DNA of 64,000 nt, taken from positions 1 through 64,000 of the forward strand of contig NZ_JAYMEM010000004.1 of assembly GCF_037029465.1 (NCBI RefSeq). Reading direction: 5' to 3'. The DNA is from Mesoflavibacter sp037029465. GTDB taxonomy: Bacteria; Bacteroidota; Bacteroidia; Flavobacteriales; Flavobacteriaceae. Positions 9,331 through 18,548 of this stretch are shown in pieces (position 1 is the stretch's first letter; each line of letters starts with the position of its first letter). Below the pieces are notes generated by a model. That model saw nothing but the letters and a program-made list of their open reading frames with translations, had not been told where the DNA came from and ran no database searches. The position numbers and the translations under genes were made by a program.

Positions 9331-12300
9331 ATGTTAGAAAAAATCATAAAATCAAGCTTAAATAATAAGCTTATTATTTTCCTTTTTACAGCATTTATTA
9401 TTGGTTTCGGAATTTTCTCTTTGACCCAAATTCCTATTGGCGCTGTACCAGATATTACCAATAATCAAGTCCAAGTGATTACTACATCACGTAATTTATC
9501 AACCCAAGATGTTGAACAGTTTATTACTTATCCTGTCGAGCTAGAGATGGCAAATTTACCAGGCGTAGAAGAGATAAGATCAGTTTCAAAATTTGGTCTT
9601 TCTGTGGTAACGATTGTTTTTGAAGATAATATGGGCACTTACCTACCAAGACAATTAATTGCCGAAAAAATCAAGTCAGCTTCAGAAGTAATTCCAGATG
9701 GTTTTGGCTCTCCAGAAATGGGACCAATCACCACAGGTTTGGGTGAAATTTACCAGTATATTCTTGATGTTAAACCTGGCTACGAAGATCAATATACCAC
9801 AACAGAACTGCGTACCATTCAAGATTGGATAGTAAGACGTCAACTATCAGGTATTCCTGGTGTTGTTGAAGTAAATACTTGGGGCGGATATTTAAAGCAA
9901 TACGAAGTTGCTATTAACCCAAATAAGCTAAATGCAATGAATATTTCGGTATCCGAAATTTACGACGCATTAGAAAAAAACAATAGTGTTGCTGGTGGTG
10001 GTTATATTGAAAAAACTAATGAAGCCTATTTTATTCGTGGAGAAGGTTTGGTTAAAAACCTTGAAGATATAGAGCAAATCGTAGTAAAAAATGAAGGCGC
10101 GCCAATTTATATTAAAGACGTTGCTAAAGTAGGTTTTGGAAGCGCCACACGTTTTGGTGCCATTACTGGTAACGGTGAAGGCGAAAAAGTACTTGGGCAA
10201 ATTATGATGCTTAAAGATGGTAACTCTAAAGCCATTATCGACGCCGTAAAAGAACGCGTAAAAGACATACAAAAAAGCTTACCCGAAGGTGTTTACATCA
10301 ACGGATTTTTAGAACGTAGTGAGCTGATTGGAAAAACGACCTTTACCGTATCAGAAAACCTAATTTTAGGATCATTAATCGTCATATTTGTCGTGGTTTT
10401 ATTACTTGGTAATTTGCGTTCAGGTTTGGTCGTTGCGTCTGTTATTCCGTTGAGTCTGTTATTCGCCATTTCGATGATGAACATCTTTGGTGTAGATGCC
10501 AATTTAATGAGTCTTGGTGCAATAGATTTTGGGATTATTATTGATGGCGCTGTAATTATTGTCGAGTTTATTGCTTTTAGAATTATTACCGAAAGTGAAA
10601 AACTAAAATTACTCACAAAAGAGGCAAAACAGTCTGAAATTGACCAAATTACGTTAAAAAGCGCCTCAAAAATGATGAATTCTGCCATTTTTGGACAATT
10701 AATCATCTTAATTGTATTCATTCCTATTTTATCATTAAGCGGTGTAGAAGGCAAAATGTTTAAGCCTATGGCGCTAACATTCAGCTTTGCTTTAATTGGT
10801 GCCATGTTACTGTGTTTAACTTACGTTCCAGTAGTATCATCTTTATTTTTGAAACCGAAAAAGCCAAGCGAAAAAAATATTTCCGTTAGGTTAATGAAAG
10901 CGCTTAACTCTTGGTACAAACCATCAATACATTGGGCGTTACAAAACAAAAAAATCGTGGTGAGTTTAGCCGGAATTCTACTAGCTATCAGCATCTTTTT
11001 ATTTAGTAAAATGGGTGGTGAATTTGTGCCAACTTTAGATGAAGGCGACTTCGTAATTCAACCGGTTTTAAAAACAGGAACATCACTTGGAAAAACCATC
11101 GAAATCACAACCAAAATCGAGAATATTCTTTTAGAAAATTTCCCAGAAGTTGACCAAGTAGTAAGTCGTATTGGTGCTGCCGAAGTCCCAACAGATCCTA
11201 TGTCTATGGAAGAAAGTGATGTGATTATAAAACTGAAACCAAAGGACGAATGGGTAAGCGCAGAAAGTAAAGACGAATTAGCCGATAAGTTTAAAGAAGC
11301 TCTAAGCATCATTCCTGGTATGGAAGTGGAATTTACGCAACCTATCGAAATGCGTTTTAACGAGCTAATTACTGGTGTTAGAGCCGATGTTGCTATTAAA
11401 ATTTTCGGTGAAGATTTATCCATTTTAGCCAATAAAGCAGACGAAGTCAAAGAATTGATTAAAAATGTTGAAGGTGCTTCAGATATTATCATTGAAAAAG
11501 TAGAAGGTTTACCACAAATGAGTGTGTCTTTCAACCGAAGTAAAATTGCGCGTTACGGACTAAATATTTCAGATGTTAATCAAGTAATTTCAATGGGATT
11601 TGCTGGCGGAACTGTTGGGCAAGTTTTTGAAGGTGAAAAGCGCTTTGATTTAGTGATGCGTTTAGACCAAAACAATAGAAAAAATCTAGCCAGTCTTCAA
11701 AATTTATATGTCGATACACCAAGTGGAACAAAAATTCCGCTTAGCGAATTAGCTGAAATCACATACACCACTGGACCTGCAAAAATTTCAAGAGACGATA
11801 CTAAACGTCGTATTGTAGTTGGTATTAATGTTCGTAATCGCGATTTACAGTCAGTGGTAGATGATGTAAGAACTATTCTTGACCAACAACTAAAATTACC
11901 TGTTGGTTACAACGTGACTTATGGCGGACAATTTGAAAATTTACAAAGTGCCAAAGCACGTTTAATGATTGCGGTACCAATTGCCTTAGCCTTAATTTTC
12001 TTACTACTGTATTTTGCATTTGGCTCAGCAAAAGAAGCCTTATTGGTATACTCTGCTATTCCATTATCTGCTGTTGGTGGCGTATTGCTTTTATGGCTGC
12101 GAGATTTACCGTTTAGCATCTCGGCAGGTGTTGGTTTTATTGCGCTTTTTGGAATTGCGGTACTTAACGGTATTGTACTTATCGAGCATTTTAAAGAATT
12201 AAAAGAACACGGTATGGATGATATTGAAGAACGCATAAAACGTGGTACTTCAGAGCGTTTGCGACCTGTTTTACTAACCGCAGCAGCAGCAGCTTTAGGG

Positions 12301-13650
12301 TTTTTACCTATGGCTGTTTCGACCAATGCTGGCGCCGAAGTTCAACGTCCATTAGCAACAGTAGTTGTTGGCGGATTAGTCACTGCAACCGTATTAACCC
12401 TTATTGTGTTACCCGTTTTATACGCGTGGTTTGAAACTAAAAAAGAGATTAAAATGAATAAAACAGCAATCGTTACCATTCTCGGTTTCTTTTTTATGAT
12501 GAATGCTAACGCTCAAAATCCATTAACCATTGAAGAAACCTTAGCGTTAGCTATAGAAAACAATGCTAGTTTAAAAGCTTCAAATCTTAAAGTAGATGAA
12601 AGTAATGCTTTAATAGGAAGTGCTTTTAGTTTTGATAAAACGTCTATTTATTACAGTTATGACGAAAATAATTTAGCCATAAACAATCAACCTTTAAAGG
12701 TGTTTGGTATTGCTCAAGATTTTAAGTTTCCGACGGTATATTTTGCCGAAAAGAAGATGAATAAAGCAAAAGCTAGTTTAGAGGAAACTCATTATAATCT
12801 CAGGTTTGAGCAATTACAGCAAGTGATTTACGCCAACTATTATCAATTAAGTTACGCTAAAAACAAAGCAAAAACTTACAAATATTTAGATAGTCTATAT
12901 CAAGATTTTGCCAATAAATCTGAACGTCGTTTTGAACTTGGTGAAACTAATTATTTAGAAATGATTACCGCCAAATCCAAACAAAAACAGTTAGAAACCT
13001 TGTACAAACAAGCACTTAAAGAAGTTGCATTTTCTAAAGAGCAATTAAAAAGTGTTGTACAAGTTGATAGTTTAGAGATTGTTGACCAACCGCTTGAACA
13101 ATTACAAATTGAAACTATTTCAACACAAAATAATGTTGGTTTACACTATTTTGAACAAGCTAAAAACTATCAAAACGCCATCTATCAACAAGAAAAACAA
13201 AACCTATTACCCGACATTAGTGTAGAGTATTTTCAGGGTACAAACGATCAATTAAACACCAATATAAAAGGGTATCAATTAGGGTTGAAAATTCCGTTAT
13301 TGTTTTCTGGCAATGCTTCAAAAATAAAAGCTTCAAAAATTGCTAAAGACATTATTACAGAGCAACAACAAGATTACAAAACCAAGTTAAACACTAAGTA
13401 CAATGCGCTTTTGGCGACTTTAGCGCAATACGAAGAAGCTGTAAATTACTATAATAATGAAGGTGAAGACCTTAAAAATCAAATTATAAAAACAGCAAAT
13501 CGTACGTTTAAAGAAGGTGAAATTGACTTTTTTCAATACATACAAAGTCTTGAAACCGCTAGCGAAATTGAATTATCGTATTTGGAAAATTTAAACGCTT
13601 ACAATCAAACCGTAATACAAATTAATCACTTGACATTAAATATCAACTAA
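9331..13650 (+). CDS. czcA: CzcA/CusA heavy-metal RND pump fused to a TolC-like outer-membrane factor (CzcC)
   Basis: This is a 1439-residue fusion. Residues 1-1040 are a full HME-type RND transporter. It starts with the usual 'PIGAVPDITNNQVQV', carries the proton-relay signature DFGxxxxDGA (D399, D405) in transmembrane segment 4, and has 'ATDPM'-like metal-domain sequence 'AAEVPTDPM', closer to CzcA (Zn/Co/Cd) than CusA. From M1042 a second module begins with its own signal-peptide-like stretch ('MNKTAIVTILGFFFMMNANA'). It continues as a ~400-residue TolC/CzcC outer-membrane factor ('LTIEETLALAIENNASL', 'GETNYLEMITAKSKQKQLE'). The frame is continuous. The product would span the envelope with the downstream CzcB adaptor and expel divalent cations. 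Whether it is cleaved at the internal signal, or re-initiated at the ATG at 12454, cannot be told. Confidence 0.92.
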   Translation: MLEKIIKSSLNNKLIIFLFTAFIIGFGIFSLTQIPIGAVPDITNNQVQVITTSRNLSTQDVEQFITYPVELEMANLPGVEEIRSVSKFGLSVVTIVFEDNMGTYLPRQLIAEKIKSASEVIPDGFGSPEMGPITTGLGEIYQYILDVKPGYEDQYTTTELRTIQDWIVRRQLSGIPGVVEVNTWGGYLKQYEVAINPNKLNAMNISVSEIYDALEKNNSVAGGGYIEKTNEAYFIRGEGLVKNLEDIEQIVVKNEGAPIYIKDVAKVGFGSATRFGAITGNGEGEKVLGQIMMLKDGNSKAIIDAVKERVKDIQKSLPEGVYINGFLERSELIGKTTFTVSENLILGSLIVIFVVVLLLGNLRSGLVVASVIPLSLLFAISMMNIFGVDANLMSLGAIDFGIIIDGAVIIVEFIAFRIITESEKLKLLTKEAKQSEIDQITLKSASKMMNSAIFGQLIILIVFIPILSLSGVEGKMFKPMALTFSFALIGAMLLCLTYVPVVSSLFLKPKKPSEKNISVRLMKALNSWYKPSIHWALQNKKIVVSLAGILLAISIFLFSKMGGEFVPTLDEGDFVIQPVLKTGTSLGKTIEITTKIENILLENFPEVDQVVSRIGAAEVPTDPMSMEESDVIIKLKPKDEWVSAESKDELADKFKEALSIIPGMEVEFTQPIEMRFNELITGVRADVAIKIFGEDLSILANKADEVKELIKNVEGASDIIIEKVEGLPQMSVSFNRSKIARYGLNISDVNQVISMGFAGGTVGQVFEGEKRFDLVMRLDQNNRKNLASLQNLYVDTPSGTKIPLSELAEITYTTGPAKISRDDTKRRIVVGINVRNRDLQSVVDDVRTILDQQLKLPVGYNVTYGGQFENLQSAKARLMIAVPIALALIFLLLYFAFGSAKEALLVYSAIPLSAVGGVLLLWLRDLPFSISAGVGFIALFGIAVLNGIVLIEHFKELKEHGMDDIEERIKRGTSERLRPVLLTAAAAALGFLPMAVSTNAGAEVQRPLATVVVGGLVTATVLTLIVLPVLYAWFETKKEIKMNKTAIVTILGFFFMMNANAQNPLTIEETLALAIENNASLKASNLKVDESNALIGSAFSFDKTSIYYSYDENNLAINNQPLKVFGIAQDFKFPTVYFAEKKMNKAKASLEETHYNLRFEQLQQVIYANYYQLSYAKNKAKTYKYLDSLYQDFANKSERRFELGETNYLEMITAKSKQKQLETLYKQALKEVAFSKEQLKSVVQVDSLEIVDQPLEQLQIETISTQNNVGLHYFEQAKNYQNAIYQQEKQNLLPDISVEYFQGTNDQLNTNIKGYQLGLKIPLLFSGNASKIKASKIAKDIITEQQQDYKTKLNTKYNALLATLAQYEEAVNYYNNEGEDLKNQIIKTANRTFKEGEIDFFQYIQSLETASEIELSYLENLNAYNQTVIQINHLTLNIN

Positions 13651-13682
13651 AATGAATGAAACTGTATGAAAAGTAAAATAAG

Positions 13683-13709
13683 TGTCATTCTGAATTCATT
13701 TCAGAATCT
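13683..13709 (+). repeat. 27-base palindromic (REP-like) repeat, copy A
   Basis: The stem ATTCTGAA/TTCAGAAT (8 bp) encloses the loop TTCAT. It matches copy B (13736-13762, opposite orientation) at 22 of 27 positions. Two of the five differences form a compensatory pair inside the stem. Confidence 0.75.
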
Positions 13710-13735
13710 AAATGTATTGATTTTAATGATGCTTA

Positions 13736-13762
13736 AGAATCTGAAACAAGTTCAGATTGACA
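13736..13762 (-). repeat. 27-base palindromic (REP-like) repeat, copy B (inverted)
   Basis: Read on the minus strand, the stem AATCTGAA/TTCAGATT encloses the loop CTTGT. It is an inverted partner of copy A, 26 bases away, and the pair could fold into one larger hairpin between the pump and adaptor genes. Confidence 0.75.
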
Positions 13763-13839
13763 AAACCAAGATTTTTCAGACAGTTTCTAATAGCAAACAA
13801 CAAATAACCGAACCAATGGTTCTTGAAAATTTTAAACCT

Positions 13840-14988
13840 ATGAAACACACATATATACTTCTTTTTTCGCTTTTATTTTTAGCCTGCGGAAATAAAGAAA
13901 ATAAGACAGAAACGGTTGAAAACACGGCAACCAAAAAAAATATTATAACCGTAACTAAAGCTCAATTTGAAAGTGAACAAATGGTTTTAGACACATTGAA
14001 AACACTTAATTTTTCAACAGGAATTGCTGTTACCGGAATGATAGATGTACCACCAAAAAACAAATCGAGTATCACAACTTTTATTGGTGGATATATTACA
14101 AACACACCACTTTTAGTTGGTGACGAAGTTAAAAAAGGACAACTTTTAGTCAGTTTAAAAAATCCTGAATATGTTGAAATTCAGCAAAACTATCTAGAAA
14201 TCGCAGAGCAACTTAATTACTTAAAAGCTGAATTTAACAGACAAAAAACGTTGTTTGATGAAGAAATAACTTCAGAAAAAAACTACCTAAAAGCACAAAG
14301 CACTTATAAAAGTAGTTTGGCTACTTACAACGGACTAAAGAAAAAACTACAAATGATGAATATTAGTCCAGCTGCTGTAGAACAAGGAAATATCACCTCA
14401 ACCATTAGTCTATATGCGCCAATTAACGGAAACGTAACAAAAGTAAATGTAAGTAATGGCACTTATGTTGCGCCAAACGATGTGATATTAGAAATTGTAG
14501 ATATTGACCATATTCATTTGGAATTATCGGTATTTGAAAAAGACATTATGCACATTAAAAAAGGTCAAAAAATACAGTTTAAAATTCCTGAAGCTTCAGA
14601 AAAAACTTTTGAAGCAGACGTGCATTTAGTTGGCACTACCATTGATGAAACTACAAGACGTGTTAAAGTTCACGGACACGTAGATAAAGACTTAGCTAAT
14701 TTTATTGTTGGTATGTTTGTAGAAGCTAACATTATTACAGACAGTAAAAAAGGTCTTGGCTTGCCAAACGAAGCTATTGTAAGTGAAGACAAAAATAATT
14801 ATGTGCTTGTTTTAGATGAAACAACTACTGATGGCTATCAATTTAAAAAGCTAAAAGTAAACATAGGACAACAAGACGAAAATGCTACAGAAATTTTAAA
14901 TCCTGACATTTTACAAAACAAACAAATATTAGTTAAAGGTATTGGAATGTTACTTGAAGAAAGTGGTGAAGGTGGACATAGTCATTAA
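13840..14988 (+). CDS. czcB: CzcB/CusB-type periplasmic adaptor (membrane fusion) lipoprotein
   Basis: I start this 382-residue protein at the ATG at 13840. A longer in-frame start at 13666 would translate the two hairpin repeats. From 13840 the protein begins with a perfect lipoprotein signal ending in LFLAC (C16). It has the adaptor architecture: lipoyl/barrel-sandwich halves around 'GGYITNTPLLVGDEVKKGQ' and 'SLYAPINGNVTKVNVSNG', an alpha-hairpin between them (about residues 105-170), then a beta-barrel and membrane-proximal domain. The C-terminus is a short 'GEGGHSH' tail that may touch metal. It bridges the RND pump and the outer-membrane factor. A strong terminator follows directly. Confidence 0.92.
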   Translation: MKHTYILLFSLLFLACGNKENKTETVENTATKKNIITVTKAQFESEQMVLDTLKTLNFSTGIAVTGMIDVPPKNKSSITTFIGGYITNTPLLVGDEVKKGQLLVSLKNPEYVEIQQNYLEIAEQLNYLKAEFNRQKTLFDEEITSEKNYLKAQSTYKSSLATYNGLKKKLQMMNISPAAVEQGNITSTISLYAPINGNVTKVNVSNGTYVAPNDVILEIVDIDHIHLELSVFEKDIMHIKKGQKIQFKIPEASEKTFEADVHLVGTTIDETTRRVKVHGHVDKDLANFIVGMFVEANIITDSKKGLGLPNEAIVSEDKNNYVLVLDETTTDGYQFKKLKVNIGQQDENATEILNPDILQNKQILVKGIGMLLEESGEGGHSH

Positions 14989-14991
14989 ACT

Positions 14992-15029
14992 AAAAACGCC
15001 CAAAACGAAAAGTTTTGGGCGTTTTTTTA
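14992..15029. terminator. Strong terminator between czcB and glyS (usable both ways)
   Basis: A GC-centred hairpin with stem CGCCCAAAAC/GTTTTGGGCG and loop GAAAA is followed by seven T on the plus strand and has A-runs on the other side. It ends the efflux transcript and may also end glyS mRNA arriving on the minus strand. Confidence 0.9.
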
Positions 15030-15057
15030 TTTATAAATTTCTGCTTTTACAGGAATT

Positions 15058-16602
15058 TTACATCTTCATTAACCATTCTTTTACGTCAACTTCTTTTTTA
15101 ATGATGTCGCGTAATTCTTCAATTCTAACACGCTTTTGTTCCATAGTATCTCTATGACGTATCGTTACAGTGTTATCTTCTAGACTTTCGCCATCTACTG
15201 TGATACAAAATGGTGTACCTGCTGCATCTTGACGACGGTAACGTCTACCAACTGCATCCTTTTCATCATAAGTAACATTGAAGTCCCATTTTAAATCATC
15301 TACAATGTCTTTTGCCATTTTAGTTAAACCTTCATCTTTTCTAACTAATGGTAAAATTGCTGCTTTTGTTGGTGCTAAAACTGCTGGTAATTTTAAAACA
15401 GTTCTTTCACTTCCATCTTCTAAAGTTTCATCTTGTAAACTATTAGAAAACACTGCTAAAAACATACGGTCTAAACCAATTGAAGTTTCTAAAACATAAG
15501 GTGTATAACTTATATTGTCTTCGTGATCGAAATACTGAAGTTTTTTACCAGAATACTCTTCGTGTTGTTTTAAATCGAAATCTGTACGAGAGTGAATTCC
15601 TTCTAATTCTTTAAATCCGAATGGGAATTTAAACTCGATATCTGTAGCTGCATCTGCGTAATGTGCTAATTTTTCGTGATCATGGAAACGGTAATTTTCT
15701 TCGCCTAAACCAAGTGATTTATGCCATTTAAGACGTGTTTCTTTCCAGTAATCAAACCATTCTTTTTGTGTTCCTGGTTTGATAAAATATTGCATTTCCA
15801 TTTGTTCAAACTCGCGCATTCTAAAGATAAATTGTCTTGCAACAATTTCGTTTCTAAAGGCTTTTCCTGTTTGAGCAATACCGAAAGGAATTTTCATACG
15901 TCCTGTTTTTTGAACGTTTAGGAAGTTTACAAAAATACCTTGTGCTGTTTCTGGACGTAAGTATAAATCCATTGCGCTTTCTGCGCTTGCACCTAATTTG
16001 GTGCCAAACATTAAGTTGAATTGCTTAACGTCTGTCCAGTTTTTACTTCCTGTTAAAGGATCTGCAATTTCTAATTCTTCAATTAAGGCTTTTACATCTG
16101 CTAAATCTTCATTTTCTAAAGATTTACCAAGACGTTTTAGGATGGTATCAATTTTTTCTTGATAGCCTAAAACACGACCGTTTGTGCTTAAAAATTCTTC
16201 TTTATTAAAAGCATCGCCAAAACGTTTTTCGGCTTTTTTAACTTCTTTATCAATTTTAGCTTCGATTTTTGCGCAATAATCTTCAACTAAAACATCTGCA
16301 CGATAGCGCTTTTTTGAGTCTTTGTTATCAATTAATGGATCATTAAAAGCATCTACGTGTCCAGACGCTTTCCAAGTGGTTGGATGCATAAAAATTGCAG
16401 CATCTAATCCTACAATATTATCGTGCATTTGCACCATTGCGCGCCACCAATAGTCGCGTATGTTTTTCTTTAATTCTACACCGTTTTGTGCGTAGTCGTA
16501 AACTGCGCTTAGCCCATCGTAAATTTCGCTACTCTGGAACACGTAACCATACTCTTTTGCGTGAGAGATTACTTTTTTAAATTGATCGTCGTTGTTTGCC
16601 AT
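15058..16602 (-). CDS. glyS: Glycyl-tRNA synthetase (dimeric type)
   Basis: This 514-residue class II aminoacyl-tRNA synthetase is of the single-chain alpha2 type, which charges tRNA-Gly. Visible landmarks are the N-terminal 'GYVFQSSEIYDGLSAVYDYA', the Gly-specific 'WKASGHVDAFNDPL', motif 2 'FRNEIVARQFIFRMREFEQ', the motif 3 region 'ETSIGLDRM', and a C-terminal anticodon-binding domain ('VLAPTKAAILPLV' onward). The promoter box TATCTTTG ends only seven bases before the ATG, so the mRNA is probably leaderless or nearly so. Confidence 0.97.
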   Translation of the reverse strand: MANNDDQFKKVISHAKEYGYVFQSSEIYDGLSAVYDYAQNGVELKKNIRDYWWRAMVQMHDNIVGLDAAIFMHPTTWKASGHVDAFNDPLIDNKDSKKRYRADVLVEDYCAKIEAKIDKEVKKAEKRFGDAFNKEEFLSTNGRVLGYQEKIDTILKRLGKSLENEDLADVKALIEELEIADPLTGSKNWTDVKQFNLMFGTKLGASAESAMDLYLRPETAQGIFVNFLNVQKTGRMKIPFGIAQTGKAFRNEIVARQFIFRMREFEQMEMQYFIKPGTQKEWFDYWKETRLKWHKSLGLGEENYRFHDHEKLAHYADAATDIEFKFPFGFKELEGIHSRTDFDLKQHEEYSGKKLQYFDHEDNISYTPYVLETSIGLDRMFLAVFSNSLQDETLEDGSERTVLKLPAVLAPTKAAILPLVRKDEGLTKMAKDIVDDLKWDFNVTYDEKDAVGRRYRRQDAAGTPFCITVDGESLEDNTVTIRHRDTMEQKRVRIEELRDIIKKEVDVKEWLMKM

Positions 16603-16609
16603 AATACAG

Positions 16610-16639
16610 CAAAGATAAACGTTTATAAAAAGTTTACAA
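16610..16639 (-). promoter_or_regulatory. Promoter of glyS (TTG-N19-TATCTTTG)
   Basis: On the minus strand a -33 TTG (16637-16639) and a -7 TATCTTTG (16610-16617) are separated by 19 bases, the expected Bacteroidota geometry. Seven bases separate the -7 box from the start codon. Confidence 0.75.
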
Positions 16640-16692
16640 TATAATTTTTGGCTGTTTTAAGCTTAAAAGGAATGTGGTGATTTTTTATGAAG

Positions 16693-17598
16693 TTAGTCCA
16701 ACAAAATTGAGATACTTGCTAAGCGATTTTCTTTATTAAAAACGTTTACAAAATAGACGCCTTCTTTAAAAGGCTCATCTTCATCAGCTTCTATAAATGT
16801 TGAAACTTCTACGTCTTGGTTAGTAAAATTAACATCTAACTTTTTACTATAAATTAATGTTTGTTTACCAAATTTAACTTCGTCTTTATTTGAAACTACA
16901 TTATTGTTAGGGTTTACTATCTGAATGTAGATATCTTTTACACCTGTTGTTACCAAATTATTTTTAGGGATAATAAATTCTACCAACAACTTATTTGTTC
17001 TTTTTGCTTTATCTGTAGTTACCACTCTATTTCTTCCAACACGCTTAACTGCTTTTGCATCAAGCATTGTTACTTGCATTTGACTTGCAGAAACAATTTG
17101 CTTCTTTAATGTTTTATTGTCTTTTTCTAACTCAACATTAGTATCCTTTAATGTAACTGCTAAATTTTTTACGCTTGTTAGCTGCTGCTTTGATTGAGCT
17201 GCTTCTGTTTGTAAAGTTTTGTTTTTAGACTCTAATTTTTCAACCAGATTAAGGATTTGGTTTCTTTCATCCTTAAGCATCTCTATTTTAGATCTGTAGT
17301 GTGTTAATAAATTGGCCGATACTTTTAAAGTTTTTATTGAATCTAATGCTTGTTCTAATTTTAGTTTAGAATCTTCTAATTGTTGACTTAGTTCTTTATT
17401 TTCTACATCAATGGTGTCAAACCTTGAAATCATTTCTGACAACTCATTTTGGATTAATTTTTTTTCTTGAGCTAAGTATGAATTGTATTCTTCTAATTTG
17501 TTTTGGTTGTGTACTGTAAAAACACCCAAAACAGTTAGCGCTAGTATCAATGAACCAATAATTAACCTGTAGTTGTAAGTTTGAGGGAAAACTATCAT
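16693..17598 (-). CDS. Membrane-anchored coiled-coil protein, function unknown
   Basis: This 301-residue protein has one transmembrane helix near residues 10-28. A long coiled coil (about 30-175) follows, rich in Leu, Lys, Glu and Gln. A compact C-terminal beta domain (about 195-301) contains 'KLLVEFIIPKNNLVTTGVKD' and ends 'RLASISILLD'. Homologues in Flavobacteria are often labelled as chromosome partitioning proteins, but nothing here resembles ParA or SMC ATPases: there is no Walker motif. A periplasmic structural or scaffold role is more likely. It stands alone between glyS and comF. Confidence 0.65.
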   Translation of the reverse strand: MIVFPQTYNYRLIIGSLILALTVLGVFTVHNQNKLEEYNSYLAQEKKLIQNELSEMISRFDTIDVENKELSQQLEDSKLKLEQALDSIKTLKVSANLLTHYRSKIEMLKDERNQILNLVEKLESKNKTLQTEAAQSKQQLTSVKNLAVTLKDTNVELEKDNKTLKKQIVSASQMQVTMLDAKAVKRVGRNRVVTTDKAKRTNKLLVEFIIPKNNLVTTGVKDIYIQIVNPNNNVVSNKDEVKFGKQTLIYSKKLDVNFTNQDVEVSTFIEADEDEPFKEGVYFVNVFNKENRLASISILLD

Positions 17599-17801
17599 AG
17601 CTAATTCTTTTTTGCAAAGTAAGCAAGAAGCTTAAAGACCATCAACAATTATCGATAAAATGAAAAAATAATTGATAAACTATGTTAATTGATTATCAAA
17701 TTTCAATTATTAAAACCTAAATTCAGAAATATATCTAATCATCGATTTTTAATATTAAACATTTATTTATTATTTTCATTGAAGAATAAAACGAATATTC
17801 A

Positions 17802-18491
17802 ATGCAAAATATATTAAAAGGCTTTATTAATATTTTCTTCCCTTTAGTTTGTAACGCTTGCAAAAACTTACTGTCTGATAATGAAAACTTTATTTGTACT
17901 GACTGCAGACATAAACTACCTGTAACTAACTTTCATCATAATAATGATAAAAGCATAGAAAACGTTTTATATGGTCGTGTTGCTGTAGAAAACGGAACTG
18001 CTTTACTTAGGTTTGAAAAACAAGGTACTGTACAATATTTAATACATCAACTTAAATACGGCGGTAATGAAAAAGTAGGCGAATTTTTTGGAAAATGGTT
18101 AGGTGCAGAATTGAATAATTTAGAAAATTACGCCAATATAGACATGGTTATACCTGTTCCTTTACATCCAAAAAAACTAAAAAAACGTGGTTATAATCAA
18201 GTAGAAAAGTTTGGTAAAGAAATAGCTAATGCCTTGCAAATAAATTACACAGATGATATTTTGATAAAAGTCAGTGCTTCTTTAAAATCTCAAGCCACAA
18301 AAAAGCGTCTTGAAAGATGGCAGCTTAATAACGAACTTTTTGATGTTAACAACATTGAACAACTAAACAATAAACACATCCTTTTAGTAGACGATATTAT
18401 TACTACTGGTAATACTTTAGAATCTTGCTGTATTCAGCTTCAAAAAGCTAAAAATATTAAAATTAGCATAGCTTGTATGGCAATAGCATAA
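17802..18491 (+). CDS. comF: ComF-family phosphoribosyltransferase-like protein
   Basis: This 229-residue cytoplasmic protein has the ComF layout. A Cys4 zinc motif lies near the N-terminus ('CNACK' and 'CTDC'), and a type I phosphoribosyltransferase fold follows. The PRPP loop is clear in 'ILLVDDIITTGNTL', and the family-typical 'PVPLHPKKLKKRGYNQ' precedes it. ComF is required for DNA uptake in some bacteria; its biochemical reaction is not established. The following lipoprotein gene is 57 bases away on the same strand, so the two may form one unit. Confidence 0.9.
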   Translation: MQNILKGFINIFFPLVCNACKNLLSDNENFICTDCRHKLPVTNFHHNNDKSIENVLYGRVAVENGTALLRFEKQGTVQYLIHQLKYGGNEKVGEFFGKWLGAELNNLENYANIDMVIPVPLHPKKLKKRGYNQVEKFGKEIANALQINYTDDILIKVSASLKSQATKKRLERWQLNNELFDVNNIEQLNNKHILLVDDIITTGNTLESCCIQLQKAKNIKISIACMAIA

Positions 18492-18548
18492 AGGTTTTTT
18501 CGTTAAACCATAAATATGTTGTTAATTTGTGCAACTATTTAATTTTTT

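Noticed and set aside
10293..12326. Several minus-strand frames of 100-170 codons opposite the CzcA pump
   Set aside because: They lie antisense to a well-conserved transporter, have no recognisable domains and no promoter boxes; they are shadows of its codon pattern.
16693..17598. Chromosome partitioning (ParA/SMC-like) protein
   Set aside because: There is no Walker motif; the resemblance comes only from the coiled coil. The transmembrane helix argues against it.
17599..17801. 203-base gap between the coiled-coil gene and comF
   Set aside because: It is very AT-rich with overlapping weak inverted repeats (TTATC/GATAA). I see no gene, RNA or convincing promoter beyond general AT-richness.
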